Positions 7,569 to 14,531 of a stretch of 24,801 bases of DNA are shown in pieces; position 1 is the first letter of the stretch, and each line of letters begins with the position of its first letter. Under the pieces are notes generated by a model that was given only the letters and a program-made list of their open reading frames with translations, had not been told where the DNA came from and did no database searches. The translations under genes and the position numbers were made by a program. This DNA is from a virus: positions 1 to 24,801 of IMG/VR virus record IMGVR_UViG_3300034685_000383. The stretch is one strand, 5' to 3'.

Positions 7569-8471
7569 CTATGCCGCCCGAAACCGCCATGCTGCGTTGC
7601 CGCCCAAGTGTTTGCAAAGGTGCTCCCGGCAGTTTTTGAACTCGTCGCCGATAAGCCCGATGCGGTTGAGGTATGTCCGCATGGCAAATTTTTCGTTTTC
7701 AACCTGCGGCTTTTTGCTGCTGGCACATTTTTGTGTCAGCGCCTGATGGTTCAGGGCCAATGCAAGCACTATGTAGCTCCTTATTTTCCTCGCATGAAGT
7801 TCGCTGTTGAATCCCCTCAGTTCGATCGTTCCGTTCCCGTTGAAAAAGCTGTGCAGGTTGAGAAAATGGTACCTGCTGTTGTGGTAATGGGTGCTCCGGC
7901 TTTCGCTGTAACCCTCATACCAGATGCTTTCAATCGCCGCCATGGTCTTGGGCTTGCGGCGGTTTATCTTCTCCACCAGCGCCGCGTCCATCTTCTTGCA
8001 GAACCTCATCCTTTCCGGCTCAATCTGCAGCGCCTTGTAGAGCAGGTCGTTCTTGCTGGCGATGATGTTGATGAAGTTGCGGATGCTTCGCGGCGTGTGG
8101 TTTGCGCTTTCAATATGAACATGAATACCACAGCAGCTCGGCACCGCAAAGCCGCCCGCCTTGCGGAGCATCCTGATCAGCTCCTGCAGGGTTTCAATGT
8201 CCTCGCGGTAGGTGAGTATGGGGCTTACCAGCTCGACGCTGTATTCCCGGCCCGCCTCCACAATCCGGCCGCGTTCCTTTTTCTGTGTCCGGATGCTGCC
8301 GTCGCTCATGAATTTCCATATCCGTCCATCCGGTGCAATAACCTTTTGGGTATCGTAATAATCTCCGCTGGATTCAATCCTCCCTCCAAGAAAAGCTGCT
8401 GCAGTTTTTGCCGCCTGTTTTCTTGTAATCCCCGTCAATTCTACCTCGATTCCAAATCTCGTTGTAAGCAT
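7569..8471 (-). CDS. Amidoligase family enzyme (glutamine-synthetase-like carboxylate-amine ligase)
   Basis: A protein of 300 aa from the ATG at 8471 (AGGAG seven bases upstream; a more distant upstream ATG gives a basic, unrelated leader). The motifs of the Amidoligase_2 family are all visible: Glu9 and Glu11 in FGIEVELTG, SDGS at 56-59, ELVSP at 80-84, GIHVH at 115-119 and TIELRGFN around 215-222. These are the metal- and ATP-binding positions of the GS-like fold, so the enzyme is probably active, joining an amine to a carboxylate at the cost of ATP. The substrate is unknown. Its C-terminal third is clearly paralogous to the gene at 9171-9845. Confidence 0.88.
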   Translation of the reverse strand: MLTTRFGIEVELTGITRKQAAKTAAAFLGGRIESSGDYYDTQKVIAPDGRIWKFMSDGSIRTQKKERGRIVEAGREYSVELVSPILTYREDIETLQELIRMLRKAGGFAVPSCCGIHVHIESANHTPRSIRNFINIIASKNDLLYKALQIEPERMRFCKKMDAALVEKINRRKPKTMAAIESIWYEGYSESRSTHYHNSRYHFLNLHSFFNGNGTIELRGFNSELHARKIRSYIVLALALNHQALTQKCASSKKPQVENEKFAMRTYLNRIGLIGDEFKNCREHLCKHLGGNAAWRFRAA

Positions 8472-8612
8472 TGCGCTTTCTCCTCGCTTTCTCTGTGTTT
8501 TTTGCCCTTTGGCAGTGTACATTAGGCCATTGAAAACACAGGATAGCAAGGCAATTCTGCATGAGTTTCCACTGGATTTTGAACAATTTTACACATCTCA
8601 ATTTGTGTACAT

Positions 8613-8843
8613 TTATAGCTTTCTGATCATATCTACACCATAAGCTGCATCCAAAGAAGAACCGCAGTCCCAGTTGATGTGAATGGTTCCGATATCATCT
8701 ACAAAAGAGACTGTACCTTGGTCTCCCGGTTTCAGCGCGGCATACGGATCATCCATGCGGATGAGCTCCACGCGTGTCCCCGTCGGGTATTGCTTCCGCA
8801 GCCGGAGGACGGTTTCCTTTGGCGGAAAGCCGTTTTTGCTCAT
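8613..8843 (-). CDS. DUF4314-type small protein
   Basis: A protein of 76 aa. The pattern 'YPTGTRVELIRMDDPYA.LKPGDQGTVSFVDDIGTIHINWD.G..LDAAYGVD' is that of DUF4314, a small KOW/SH3-like beta fold common on phages and conjugative elements. Its molecular role is not known. It recurs near amidoligase genes as I remember such regions, so it may belong to the same module. The start ATG overlaps the stop of the upstream gene by 4 nt. The next 141 nt up to the amidoligase start are AT-rich and hold no gene, and I see no convincing promoter there. Confidence 0.8.
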   Translation of the reverse strand: MSKNGFPPKETVLRLRKQYPTGTRVELIRMDDPYAALKPGDQGTVSFVDDIGTIHINWDCGSSLDAAYGVDMIRKL

Positions 8844-9178
8844 TCTTCATCCGTCTCCTCTCCCGGGTAATATGCGGCGTATTTGGGATAATCCGTACCG
8901 TCCGGCATCACCAGCACTCCGTCCGGCTGCCCGTGCCGCCGAACCAGCAGGCAGCGCCATACGCCGTCTTCGCCAATTCGGCAAAGCTCCTTGTTCTCCT
9001 CGATAAACCGGCGGTCAACGCAAAGATCGGCAATGAAGTTCTCATAGTCAATCTTTGAAAGCCTGATGGTTTTCACAACCGCAAAGGGCTTTTCCTCCTT
9101 GTGCGGATGCGGTTTTCTCAAATCCTCGATCGCAAACGGACGCCTGACAAAGAAGTCGGTATTTTGAAAATCATTCAT
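8840..9178 (-). CDS. Hypothetical phage protein of the amidoligase cluster
   Basis: A protein of 112 aa (MNDFQNTDFFVRRPFAIEDL), with the ATG at 9178 chosen because GGCGG lies six bases upstream; the ATG at 9184 abuts that site. The middle 'LCVDRRFIEENKELCRIG' leads to 'VWRCLLVRRHGQPDGVLVMPDGTDYPKYAAYY'. I recall similar proteins of unknown function next to DUF4314 in mobile elements (DUF6329/DUF4313-like), without certainty. It overlaps the upstream amidoligase-like gene by 8 nt and DUF4314 by 4 nt, so the three are one translational unit. Confidence 0.7.
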   Translation of the reverse strand: MNDFQNTDFFVRRPFAIEDLRKPHPHKEEKPFAVVKTIRLSKIDYENFIADLCVDRRFIEENKELCRIGEDGVWRCLLVRRHGQPDGVLVMPDGTDYPKYAAYYPGEETDEE

Positions 9179-9845
9179 CTTCATCCGCCGCCTTTGCACT
9201 GCCTTTCCGGTATGCCCCGTTGCCGGACAGCCTTGAAAGCAATATCCTGCGCTCGGTTCTGAATTCATCCCCGATAAAGCCCAGCCTAAACAGGAAACAG
9301 CGGAAGGCATACTTTTCATTGTCCGACGGTTTTTCGGCGGCCAGCACGCGCTTTTGCACCTTGGCCTGTTCCGCCATCTGCCTTGCCAGCGTAATATACG
9401 TCTGCACCTCGTCGGCATTTAAGGTCGCATTCCAAAAAGGGAATGTGATTTCACCGTTTTCAGCCGAAACTTCAATATTGCGCTCAACAGACAGCGCCTT
9501 CTTGATCAGCTTTTCCTTGCTGGCCAGCATATTTTTAAGGTTTTCAAGATTCGCCTCGCCAAAGCCATGTAAAGAAAGCGCAATCGTCATGCCTCCCTCC
9601 GCTGACAGCCCGGCGATATTCAGCGCGTCGATCACCGGCCGGACGCTTTTGATTTCATCAAGGCCGATTTCCGGCGAATGCACCACGCCGTCCCTGTCAA
9701 CCGTCCAGCCGTCTGCTTCGTAGGCAAAGCCCGGCGCTCCGGCATAGCTCACCTGGCCTCCGAGGGCCTCGGCGATTATTGCGGCGATGACTTTCCTCTC
9801 CTGGCCGGCAACCTTCTGCGAAAAGCGGAAGCTGTTATTCCTCAT
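9171..9845 (-). CDS. Degenerate amidoligase paralogue (probably non-catalytic)
   Basis: A protein of 224 aa from the ATG at 9845 (GGAGG at 9854-9858, eight bases upstream). The C-terminal third aligns with the amidoligase at 7569-8471: NEKYAFRCFLFRLGFIGDEF here against NEKFAMRTYLNRIGLIGDEF there, and TFPFWNATLNADEVQTYITL against TIELRGFNSELHARKIRSYI. The residues expected to bind metal and nucleotide are gone: no ExE pair at the N-terminus (SFRFSQKVAG), IALSLHG instead of GIHVHIE, and FPFWN instead of the ELR motif. It is therefore likely a regulatory or structural partner, or a decayed copy. The reading frame is open throughout, which speaks for a kept function. Confidence 0.75.
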   Translation of the reverse strand: MRNNSFRFSQKVAGQERKVIAAIIAEALGGQVSYAGAPGFAYEADGWTVDRDGVVHSPEIGLDEIKSVRPVIDALNIAGLSAEGGMTIALSLHGFGEANLENLKNMLASKEKLIKKALSVERNIEVSAENGEITFPFWNATLNADEVQTYITLARQMAEQAKVQKRVLAAEKPSDNEKYAFRCFLFRLGFIGDEFRTERRILLSRLSGNGAYRKGSAKAADEDE

Positions 9846-9891
9846 TCCGAACACCTCCCTCCGGAAAAGCTGAAATTGTTCTGATGCTCAT
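9835..9891 (-). CDS. Possible 18-residue leader peptide
   Basis: An ATG at 9891, directly after the T-run of the terminator, opens 18 codons (MSIRTISAFPEGGVRNEE) whose stop at 9835-9837 lies just past the start of the amidoligase-like gene. It spans that gene's ribosome-binding site, so its translation could couple to or compete with it. Its own ribosome-binding site (GGTGGGA) is weak. This may be chance. Confidence 0.2.
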   Translation of the reverse strand: MSIRTISAFPEGGVRNEE

Positions 9892-9922
9892 AAAAAAATC
9901 CCACCTTTCTTTATTGGCGGGG
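9892..9922 (-). terminator. Intrinsic terminator after the first ParB-methyltransferase
   Basis: On the minus strand CCCCGCC (9922-9916) pairs with GGTGGGA (9905-9899) through six or seven pairs with one G-T, around a 10-nt AT loop, and seven T follow (9898-9892). It lies 41 nt after the restored stop of the methyltransferase. Confidence 0.65.
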
Positions 9923-9962
9923 TACATTAACGCTCTGTTTTGAAGGGAAAGCAAGGACATTT

Positions 9963-11215
9963 TCAAGCAATCTGTGTTTCCGCATAAGGAATTTTCTCAT
10001 CCCCGCGCAGCAGGAATGCGGCGTTATCCCCGAACTGGGAAACATAGCGCTTTGCAATCACGTCACAGTTTTCGGGTCAAGCTCCATCATGAAGCAGACC
10101 CGCCCGGTCTGCTCGGCGGCAATCATTGTCGTGCCGGAACCACCGAACAGGTCAAGCGCCAAATCTCCCGCATGGGAACTGTTGAGCATGGCCTTGGCCA
10201 CAAGCGAAACAGGCTTCATGGTCGGGTGCTCCTCCGACACTTTCGGGCGGGGTATCTCCCAGACATCCGACTGCTTTCGGTCTTTAAGCGGGCATAGGCA
10301 CGTCCCCTCCAGCCAGCCGTACCAGATCGGCTCGTACTGGGTGTGGTAATCCTTGCGGGACAGCACAAGGCTGTCCTTTTTCCATATGATCGTGCTTGAC
10401 CAGTGGTACCCCGCCTCCCGCAGGGCGTTCATAACGTTGCCCCATTCCTTGGCGCTCATCACCACATAGGTCATGCATCCGGCCTCCGAAACCTCGCGCA
10501 TGCAGTTAAAAGCTTGCAATAAAAAAGTGCCGAATTCCTCGGTGCTCATCCTGTCGTTTAGAATTTGCCTCGGCTTCCAGCTTGGATGCCGGGCGTCAGA
10601 ACCGTAATCCACATTCCATGGCGGGTCGGTGAAAATAAAACTCGCCTTTTGGCCGTCCATCAGCAGCCGCACCTCCGGCAGGGAAGCGCTGTCGCCGCAC
10701 ATCAGACGGTGCCTGCCAAGCAGCCATATATCGCCCCTTTTGGTAACAGGAGTTTTGATTTCAGCTGCCGCCTTTTCCGCATCGAAATTGTCCTCCTTGA
10801 CATTGGCGGCAGTTTTGTCGCGGAACAGCTCGTCGATCTCAGCAGCGTCAAAACCGGTCAGCGACACATCAAAACCACTATCATTTAAATCACGTAGCAG
10901 GTCGGACAGAAGCGGAATATCAAACTCTCCGCTGATTTTATTGAGCGCCACATTGAGCGCTTTTTCCCGCTGCTCGTCCAGATCAACCACAACGCAGTCG
11001 ATTTCCTTGTATCCCAAGGCAGTCAATACCTTATACCGCTGGTGTCCGCCGACGATATTCCCTGTGTGCCTGTTCCATATGACCGGCTCCACATACCCGA
11101 ATTCTTCAATGGAGCGGCGAAGCTTTTCATATTCAGCATCGCCCGGCTTTAAATCTTTCCGCGGATTATATTTTGCAGCTTTTAATTTTTCTGCAGGTAT
11201 TTTCTGTATCTCCAT
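9963..11215 (-). CDS. ParB-like nuclease/partition domain fused to DNA methyltransferase (DPPW type), frame break near the C-terminus
   Basis: N-terminal ParB/Srx-like domain (about 1-110) with GGHQR, then a beta-class methyltransferase with motif IV TDPPWNVDYG and motif I DLFGGSGTT; DPPW suggests adenine-N6 or cytosine-N4 transfer from SAM. The uninterrupted frame stops at 10058 right after ELDPK. In the -1 frame the expected end follows (CDVIAKRYVSQFGDNAAFLL) up to a stop at 9963, so one base is missing in AAAAC at 10069-10072. The catalytic part is intact and only the last 38 or so residues are lost. ATG at 11215 with GGAGG ten bases upstream. It is a close paralogue of the next gene. Confidence 0.88.
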
Positions 11216-11220
11216 AAATG

Positions 11221-12519
11221 CTAACCCTCCAGTTTGACGGCTTTTTCGCCGGTGAAGTCCTCCCAGCGCTTAACCGCCAAATCACAGTAAACAGGAGATA
11301 ACTCCATCGCATAGCAGCGGCGCCCGGTCTGCTCAGCCGCAATTATAGTGGTTCCGCTGCCGGAGAACGGCTCCAGCACAATACCGCCCTTGTCACTGTG
11401 CATTTTGATGCACCGCCATGGAAGCTCTACTGGGAACATGGCAGGATGCTCCTTGTTTGCCCGGACAGTCGTCATCTCCCAAATACCGGCATAGCCCCAT
11501 TTCTTGCGTTCTTCCTTTGTAAGCCGCTTCACAAATTTATAACTGTGCCCGGCAAATGCTGAAAGCCACATATACTCCTGATCGTTGTATTCCTCAGCCT
11601 CGCCGTTATTGCTGAAAGCTGAAATGTACTCATACTGCTGAACCGGCTTGTTTGAAACAAGATGATAAGGTCCTACGCCGAAATTTTGCCCTTGTTTCTT
11701 CCAAATACGGATCCAGATAGGGCGGTAGCCGTTGTCCAGAAACATATTCACGCTGTATACGCTGGTAGGTTCAATGAACTGGGAGCCGGTGGCGTAGAGA
11801 TCACCTAAGTTCCAGCAAACTATATCCGCATGCCTGCACAGGTTTTTGATCACCGGGCGCACGGTTTCAAACCACGGCTCGATTCCGGCCTTCTCATATT
11901 CTTTGCCTACACCATAGGGAGGAGAAGTGACCGCTATTTGAGCATGCGCTCCGTCCATGAGCTTTGCGAAGTCTGCCTCGCTGCCGGAGTCGCCGCACAT
12001 CAAACGATGATCCCCGAGAAGCCAGATATCGCCCCACTTTGTCACCGGCTCGCGCTGCATTATTTCCTCGTGCGCCTTGTCTATGTCAAAGCTATCTTGT
12101 ACCGCCTCTTTGGAGTACCATCGGTTAAGCAGTTCATCTATTTCAGAAGCGTCAAACCCTGTAAGCGAAACATCAAATGCACCTGCGTCCAACTCAGCCA
12201 TTAGCTCGGCCAGTTTATTCTCGTCCCACTCGCCCTGAATCTTGTTGAGAGCAAGATTGAGCGCTTTTTCCCTCTGCGGGTCAAGCTCCACCACAACGCA
12301 GTCGATCTCGGTCTGCCCCAAATCCAACAGCACCTTTAACCGCTGGTGGCCGCCTACCACATTGCCGGTCTGCTTATTCCAGATAACCGGCTCTACATAC
12401 CCAAACTCCTCTATTGAGCGTTTGAGTTTTTCATATTCCTTGTCGCCGGGCTTTAAGTCTTTGCGGGGATTATATGCCGCGGGATTCAACAGCTCGGCTC
12501 TGATTTTCTGTATGTTCAA
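11221..12519 (-). CDS. ParB-like domain fused to DNA methyltransferase (SPPY type)
   Basis: A protein of 432 aa from the TTG at 12519, where the alignment with the sister gene begins (MNIQKIRAEL against MEIQKIPAEK) and GGAGG stands ten bases upstream. It starts 1 nt after terS ends. The ParB/Srx domain carries GGHQR; the methyltransferase has motif IV TSPPYGVGKEY and motif I EPFSGSGTT. The SPPY signature is usual for N4-cytosine enzymes, while the sister has DPPW. No restriction enzyme gene is nearby, so these are likely orphan phage methylases that protect the DNA from host restriction or mark packaging or replication sites. The frame is intact. Confidence 0.9.
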   Translation of the reverse strand: MNIQKIRAELLNPAAYNPRKDLKPGDKEYEKLKRSIEEFGYVEPVIWNKQTGNVVGGHQRLKVLLDLGQTEIDCVVVELDPQREKALNLALNKIQGEWDENKLAELMAELDAGAFDVSLTGFDASEIDELLNRWYSKEAVQDSFDIDKAHEEIMQREPVTKWGDIWLLGDHRLMCGDSGSEADFAKLMDGAHAQIAVTSPPYGVGKEYEKAGIEPWFETVRPVIKNLCRHADIVCWNLGDLYATGSQFIEPTSVYSVNMFLDNGYRPIWIRIWKKQGQNFGVGPYHLVSNKPVQQYEYISAFSNNGEAEEYNDQEYMWLSAFAGHSYKFVKRLTKEERKKWGYAGIWEMTTVRANKEHPAMFPVELPWRCIKMHSDKGGIVLEPFSGSGTTIIAAEQTGRRCYAMELSPVYCDLAVKRWEDFTGEKAVKLEG

Positions 12520-12520
12520 A

Positions 12521-13072
12521 TCAACCACCCCTCCTTGCAGTAAGCAGCCGCTCCATAGCGTCGTCGTGGGGCGTCGCTCCTTTGTATTCGCCGGCACAGT
12601 TTTCGCGCACAACCTGATAAATCTGATACCACAGGTTGTTGGCCTGCTTCATGAAGCTTTGGCTCATGGCCACATATGGCGACGGGATGGCGTTGCCGGT
12701 GGTCGGATGCTTGGCAAGAAAGCCGAACTCGGTGATGCATTCCTCGCTCTGGATCCACCGCGCCACGCTCTGTGCGTATTGCTCGATTAGCTGCGCGGGG
12801 ATAAGATGCTCGCACCGGCGTTCCTTAAGCCACTGCCATGTCTTTTCGTATATTTCCACCGCCAGCGTCGCCTTGCCGTTCTTCTGCTTTGCGGCAAGAT
12901 AATCCCTCGGCGGCGGCATGCTCTGGCCTTCTAAATCCGCAGTTTCCGTAAACTCCATTACCATGAGCTTGCGTCTGCCGGGGTTTCCTTCCAAAATCTT
13001 ATCCGCCAGCGGCTTTTTCTTCTGTCCCGCGCCGATACGCGCCCCGCCGCGGCTGGTACCGTCCTTTGCCAT
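12521..13072 (-). CDS. terS: Terminase small subunit, P27 family
   Basis: A protein of 183 aa from the ATG at 13072 (GAGG eight bases upstream; an ATG three codons earlier is too close). The N-terminus AKDGTSRGGARIGAGQKKKP and 'ILEGNPGRRKL' are the signature of P27-type small terminases. The central helices with 'YEKTWQWLKER' and the end 'TPHDDAMERLLTARRGG' also fit. It recognises the phage DNA and hands it to the large subunit. Unusually it is about 5.6 kb from terL, with seven cargo genes between. Confidence 0.92.
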   Translation of the reverse strand: MAKDGTSRGGARIGAGQKKKPLADKILEGNPGRRKLMVMEFTETADLEGQSMPPPRDYLAAKQKNGKATLAVEIYEKTWQWLKERRCEHLIPAQLIEQYAQSVARWIQSEECITEFGFLAKHPTTGNAIPSPYVAMSQSFMKQANNLWYQIYQVVRENCAGEYKGATPHDDAMERLLTARRGG

Positions 13073-13101
13073 ACACATCACCTCGATTCATATAATTAAT
13101 T

Positions 13102-13203
13102 GGGGCCTGCAAAGCCGCAGACTTTGTGGGGAGAGGAGGAGCAACGGAGCGGAGCAAATGCCCGCCGTCAGGCGGGCGCAGCACAGCGCAGTATGCGACG
13201 ACG
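13102..13203. repeat. Two-hairpin structured repeat, copy B (between terS and the toxin-antitoxin cassette)
   Basis: Same layout as copy A: GGGGC, stem 1 (13106-13114 with 13122-13130, 9 pairs including two G-T), linker ending GGAGCAACGGAGC, stem 2 (13159-13166 with 13171-13178, 8 pairs with a terminal G-T, loop GTCA), then AGCGCAGTATGCGACGACG. The stem sequences differ from copy A while the linkers are largely identical. The repeat may extend further right: 13204-13290 is GC-rich, gene-free and contains another small hairpin (GCGTG/CACGC near 13240). Confidence 0.8.
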
Positions 13204-13332
13204 AGGGATATACCCCGTTTGAAACTGCGACTTTTCGCGCGTGACCCCACGCCCGTTGCACAAAACATATCCACCGGAGATTTTGACCGCCCCTATGGTC
13301 TGTTTCATTGTATCTAATCGAACAGAATATTG

Positions 13333-13361
13333 TTGACTAAATCGCACAAAATGCATATAAT
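13333..13361 (+). promoter_or_regulatory. Sigma-A-type promoter of the toxin-antitoxin operon
   Basis: TTGACT at 13333-13338, a 17-bp spacer and a perfect TATAAT at 13356-13361, 38 bp before the antitoxin start. AT-rich near-palindromic sequence (AACAGAATATTGTT) overlaps the -35 box and could be the site where the Phd-type antitoxin represses its own operon; that is inference. Confidence 0.9.
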
Positions 13362-13398
13362 ATAATTGAACACAGCGCAAGAGAAAGGAGTGAACGAC

Positions 13399-13632
13399 AT
13401 GCGCGTTTCAGCCACCGAACTTAAGATGAACATGGGCAAGTATATCGAGCGCGCCGCGGTCGAGGACATCATCATCACCCGCAACGGCAAAGACGTCGCG
13501 CTCCTTACAAACGTCGAAAGCAAAAAGAAAGACGCGATCAAATCCCTGCGCGGCATTTTAAAGGGCGTCGATGTCACCCGGGAGCAGATACGAGAGGAAA
13601 GGCTGGCAAGGTACAATGAAGATCCTAATTGA
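13399..13632 (+). CDS. Antitoxin, Phd/YefM family
   Basis: A protein of 77 aa from the ATG at 13399 (AGGAG eight bases upstream). 'MRVSATELKMNMGKYIERAAVEDIIITRNGKDVALL' is the standard Phd/YefM N-terminal DNA-binding fold (sATElk.n.gkyle.a...i.itrnGk.va.L). The charged C-terminus (about 45-77) would wrap the toxin. It is on the opposite strand from all phage genes, has its own promoter and overlaps the toxin start by 17 nt, the usual arrangement for co-translation with the antitoxin first. Confidence 0.92.
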   Translation: MRVSATELKMNMGKYIERAAVEDIIITRNGKDVALLTNVESKKKDAIKSLRGILKGVDVTREQIREERLARYNEDPN

Positions 13633-14026
13633 CACCAACGTTATCATCGACTACCTTGTCGATCGAACGCCTTTCGCAGATCATGCCGAACGGGTTCTGG
13701 AGCTCTGCAGAGTTGGCAAGGTCGAGGGCTTTCTGACCGCCAGCGCCGTCACAGACATCTACTATGTGGTGAGGAAAGCGGCCGGAAGGGAGAAAACGCT
13801 GGAAGCTATTCGGACGCTGTGCTCTGTTCTGGATATCACCGACGTTGGGAAGGCGGACGTCCTCGGCGCGATGGAGCTTGACATGACGGACTACGAGGAC
13901 GCGCTCGCCGCGCAGTGTGCCAGGCGCATCAAAGCAGACTGCATTGTCACGCGCAACACCGCCGACTTTGCAGCTTCGCCTGTTCCCGCAAAAGAGCCCG
14001 CCGAATTTTTCAGGCAGTTTGATTGA
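13616..14026 (+). CDS. PIN-domain toxin (VapC-like ribonuclease)
   Basis: A protein of 136 aa starting MKILIDTNVIIDYL. The PIN acidic residues are in place: Asp6 in LIDTN, Asp47 in AVTDIYYVV, Glu94/Asp95 in TDYEDALAA and Asp117 in TRNTADF, so it should be an active metal-dependent RNase, probably cutting tRNA or mRNA like other VapC-type toxins. PIN_3-like by the spacing of motifs. The usual partner of PIN is VapB, AbrB or Phd; here it is Phd/YefM. A terminator follows 5 nt after the stop. Confidence 0.9.
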   Translation: MKILIDTNVIIDYLVDRTPFADHAERVLELCRVGKVEGFLTASAVTDIYYVVRKAAGREKTLEAIRTLCSVLDITDVGKADVLGAMELDMTDYEDALAAQCARRIKADCIVTRNTADFAASPVPAKEPAEFFRQFD

Positions 14027-14030
14027 AAGC

Positions 14031-14054
14031 GCCGCCGCAAGGCGGCTTTTCTTT
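14031..14054 (+). terminator. Intrinsic terminator of the toxin-antitoxin operon
   Basis: GCCGCC at 14031-14036, loop GCAA, GGCGGC at 14041-14046, then TTTTCTTT. Its T-run reaches the stop codon of the convergent HNH gene, so the cassette ends exactly where the phage gene ends. Confidence 0.88.
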
Positions 14055-14406
14055 ATCCCCAGCGTCCGCCTTCTTTCGCCGTTATCGACGAGTGGCATCT
14101 CGTGCACAGGCTCATGAGATTGCTGTCTTCATTGGTTCCGCCTTGAGATAAAGGGATAATATGATGCACCTCTTCGACCGGAGTGAGCCTTCCGGCCTTT
14201 TTGCATTCCTCGCAAAGCGGATGCTCCGCTATGTACCTGTCCCGGATGCTCTTCCAGCTCCTGCCGTAGCGTTTTCGTGTCGCCAGGTCGCGCTCATATT
14301 TGTTGTATCTTGCGTCCATTTCCTTTTGGTGTTTCTCGCAGTATCTTTTGTCCGTCAGCTCCGCGCAGCCGGGATAGCCGCACGGACGCTTTGGTTTTCT
14401 TGGCAT
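14053..14406 (-). CDS. HNH endonuclease
   Basis: A protein of 117 aa. The HNH core is 'VHHIIPLSQGGTNEDSNLMSLCTRCHSSIT': His81-His82, Asn95 and His105, with zinc-binding Cys65/Cys68 (CEEC) and Cys101/Cys104 (CTRC). A second Cys/His cluster is at the N-terminus (Cys9, Cys14, Cys23, His26). HNH proteins encoded just before terS in such phages help terminase in DNA cleavage and packaging, as shown for HK97 gp74. Here a toxin-antitoxin cassette separates it from terS. A strong terminator stands just upstream. Confidence 0.92.
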   Translation of the reverse strand: MPRKPKRPCGYPGCAELTDKRYCEKHQKEMDARYNKYERDLATRKRYGRSWKSIRDRYIAEHPLCEECKKAGRLTPVEEVHHIIPLSQGGTNEDSNLMSLCTRCHSSITAKEGGRWG

Positions 14407-14424
14407 AGCTCCATCTCCAATGCA

Positions 14425-14460
14425 GAAAAAAGCCCCCGGAGCGGCTGTTCCGAAGGCTTC
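14425..14460 (-). terminator. Strong intrinsic terminator upstream of the HNH gene
   Basis: On the minus strand AGCCTTCGGA (14458-14449) pairs with TCCGGGGGCT (14440-14431): ten pairs with two G-T, 8-nt loop, preceded by A and followed by six T. It lies between a promoter-like site (14491-14519) and the late genes. Confidence 0.85.
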
Positions 14461-14490
14461 TGAAAATATTCTGTAGTTTTTGATAATACC

Positions 14491-14519
14491 AGTATAGCAC
14501 CTTTAAATGCATAAGTCGT
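14491..14519 (-). promoter_or_regulatory. Candidate late promoter with extended -10
   Basis: Minus strand TGC-TATACT (14499-14491) is a good extended -10. The -35 position at 17 bp (ACGACT) is poor, as expected for a promoter that needs an activator. The upstream gene is an ArpU/DUF1492-like regulator. A transcript starting near 14484 would meet the terminator at 14425 after about 60 nt. Confidence 0.5.
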
Positions 14520-14531
14520 CCGCGAAATTAC

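Noticed and set aside
7503-8525. Plus-strand open frame of 340 codons opposite the amidoligase
   Set aside because: The minus-strand protein shows all family motifs; the plus-strand one shows none and has Cys/His/Phe-rich antisense composition.
13102-13203. Copy B as a simple terminator of terS or toxin-antitoxin transcripts
   Set aside because: It lies upstream of both genes, has two hairpins without T-runs, and shares conserved linkers with a copy inside a coding gene.
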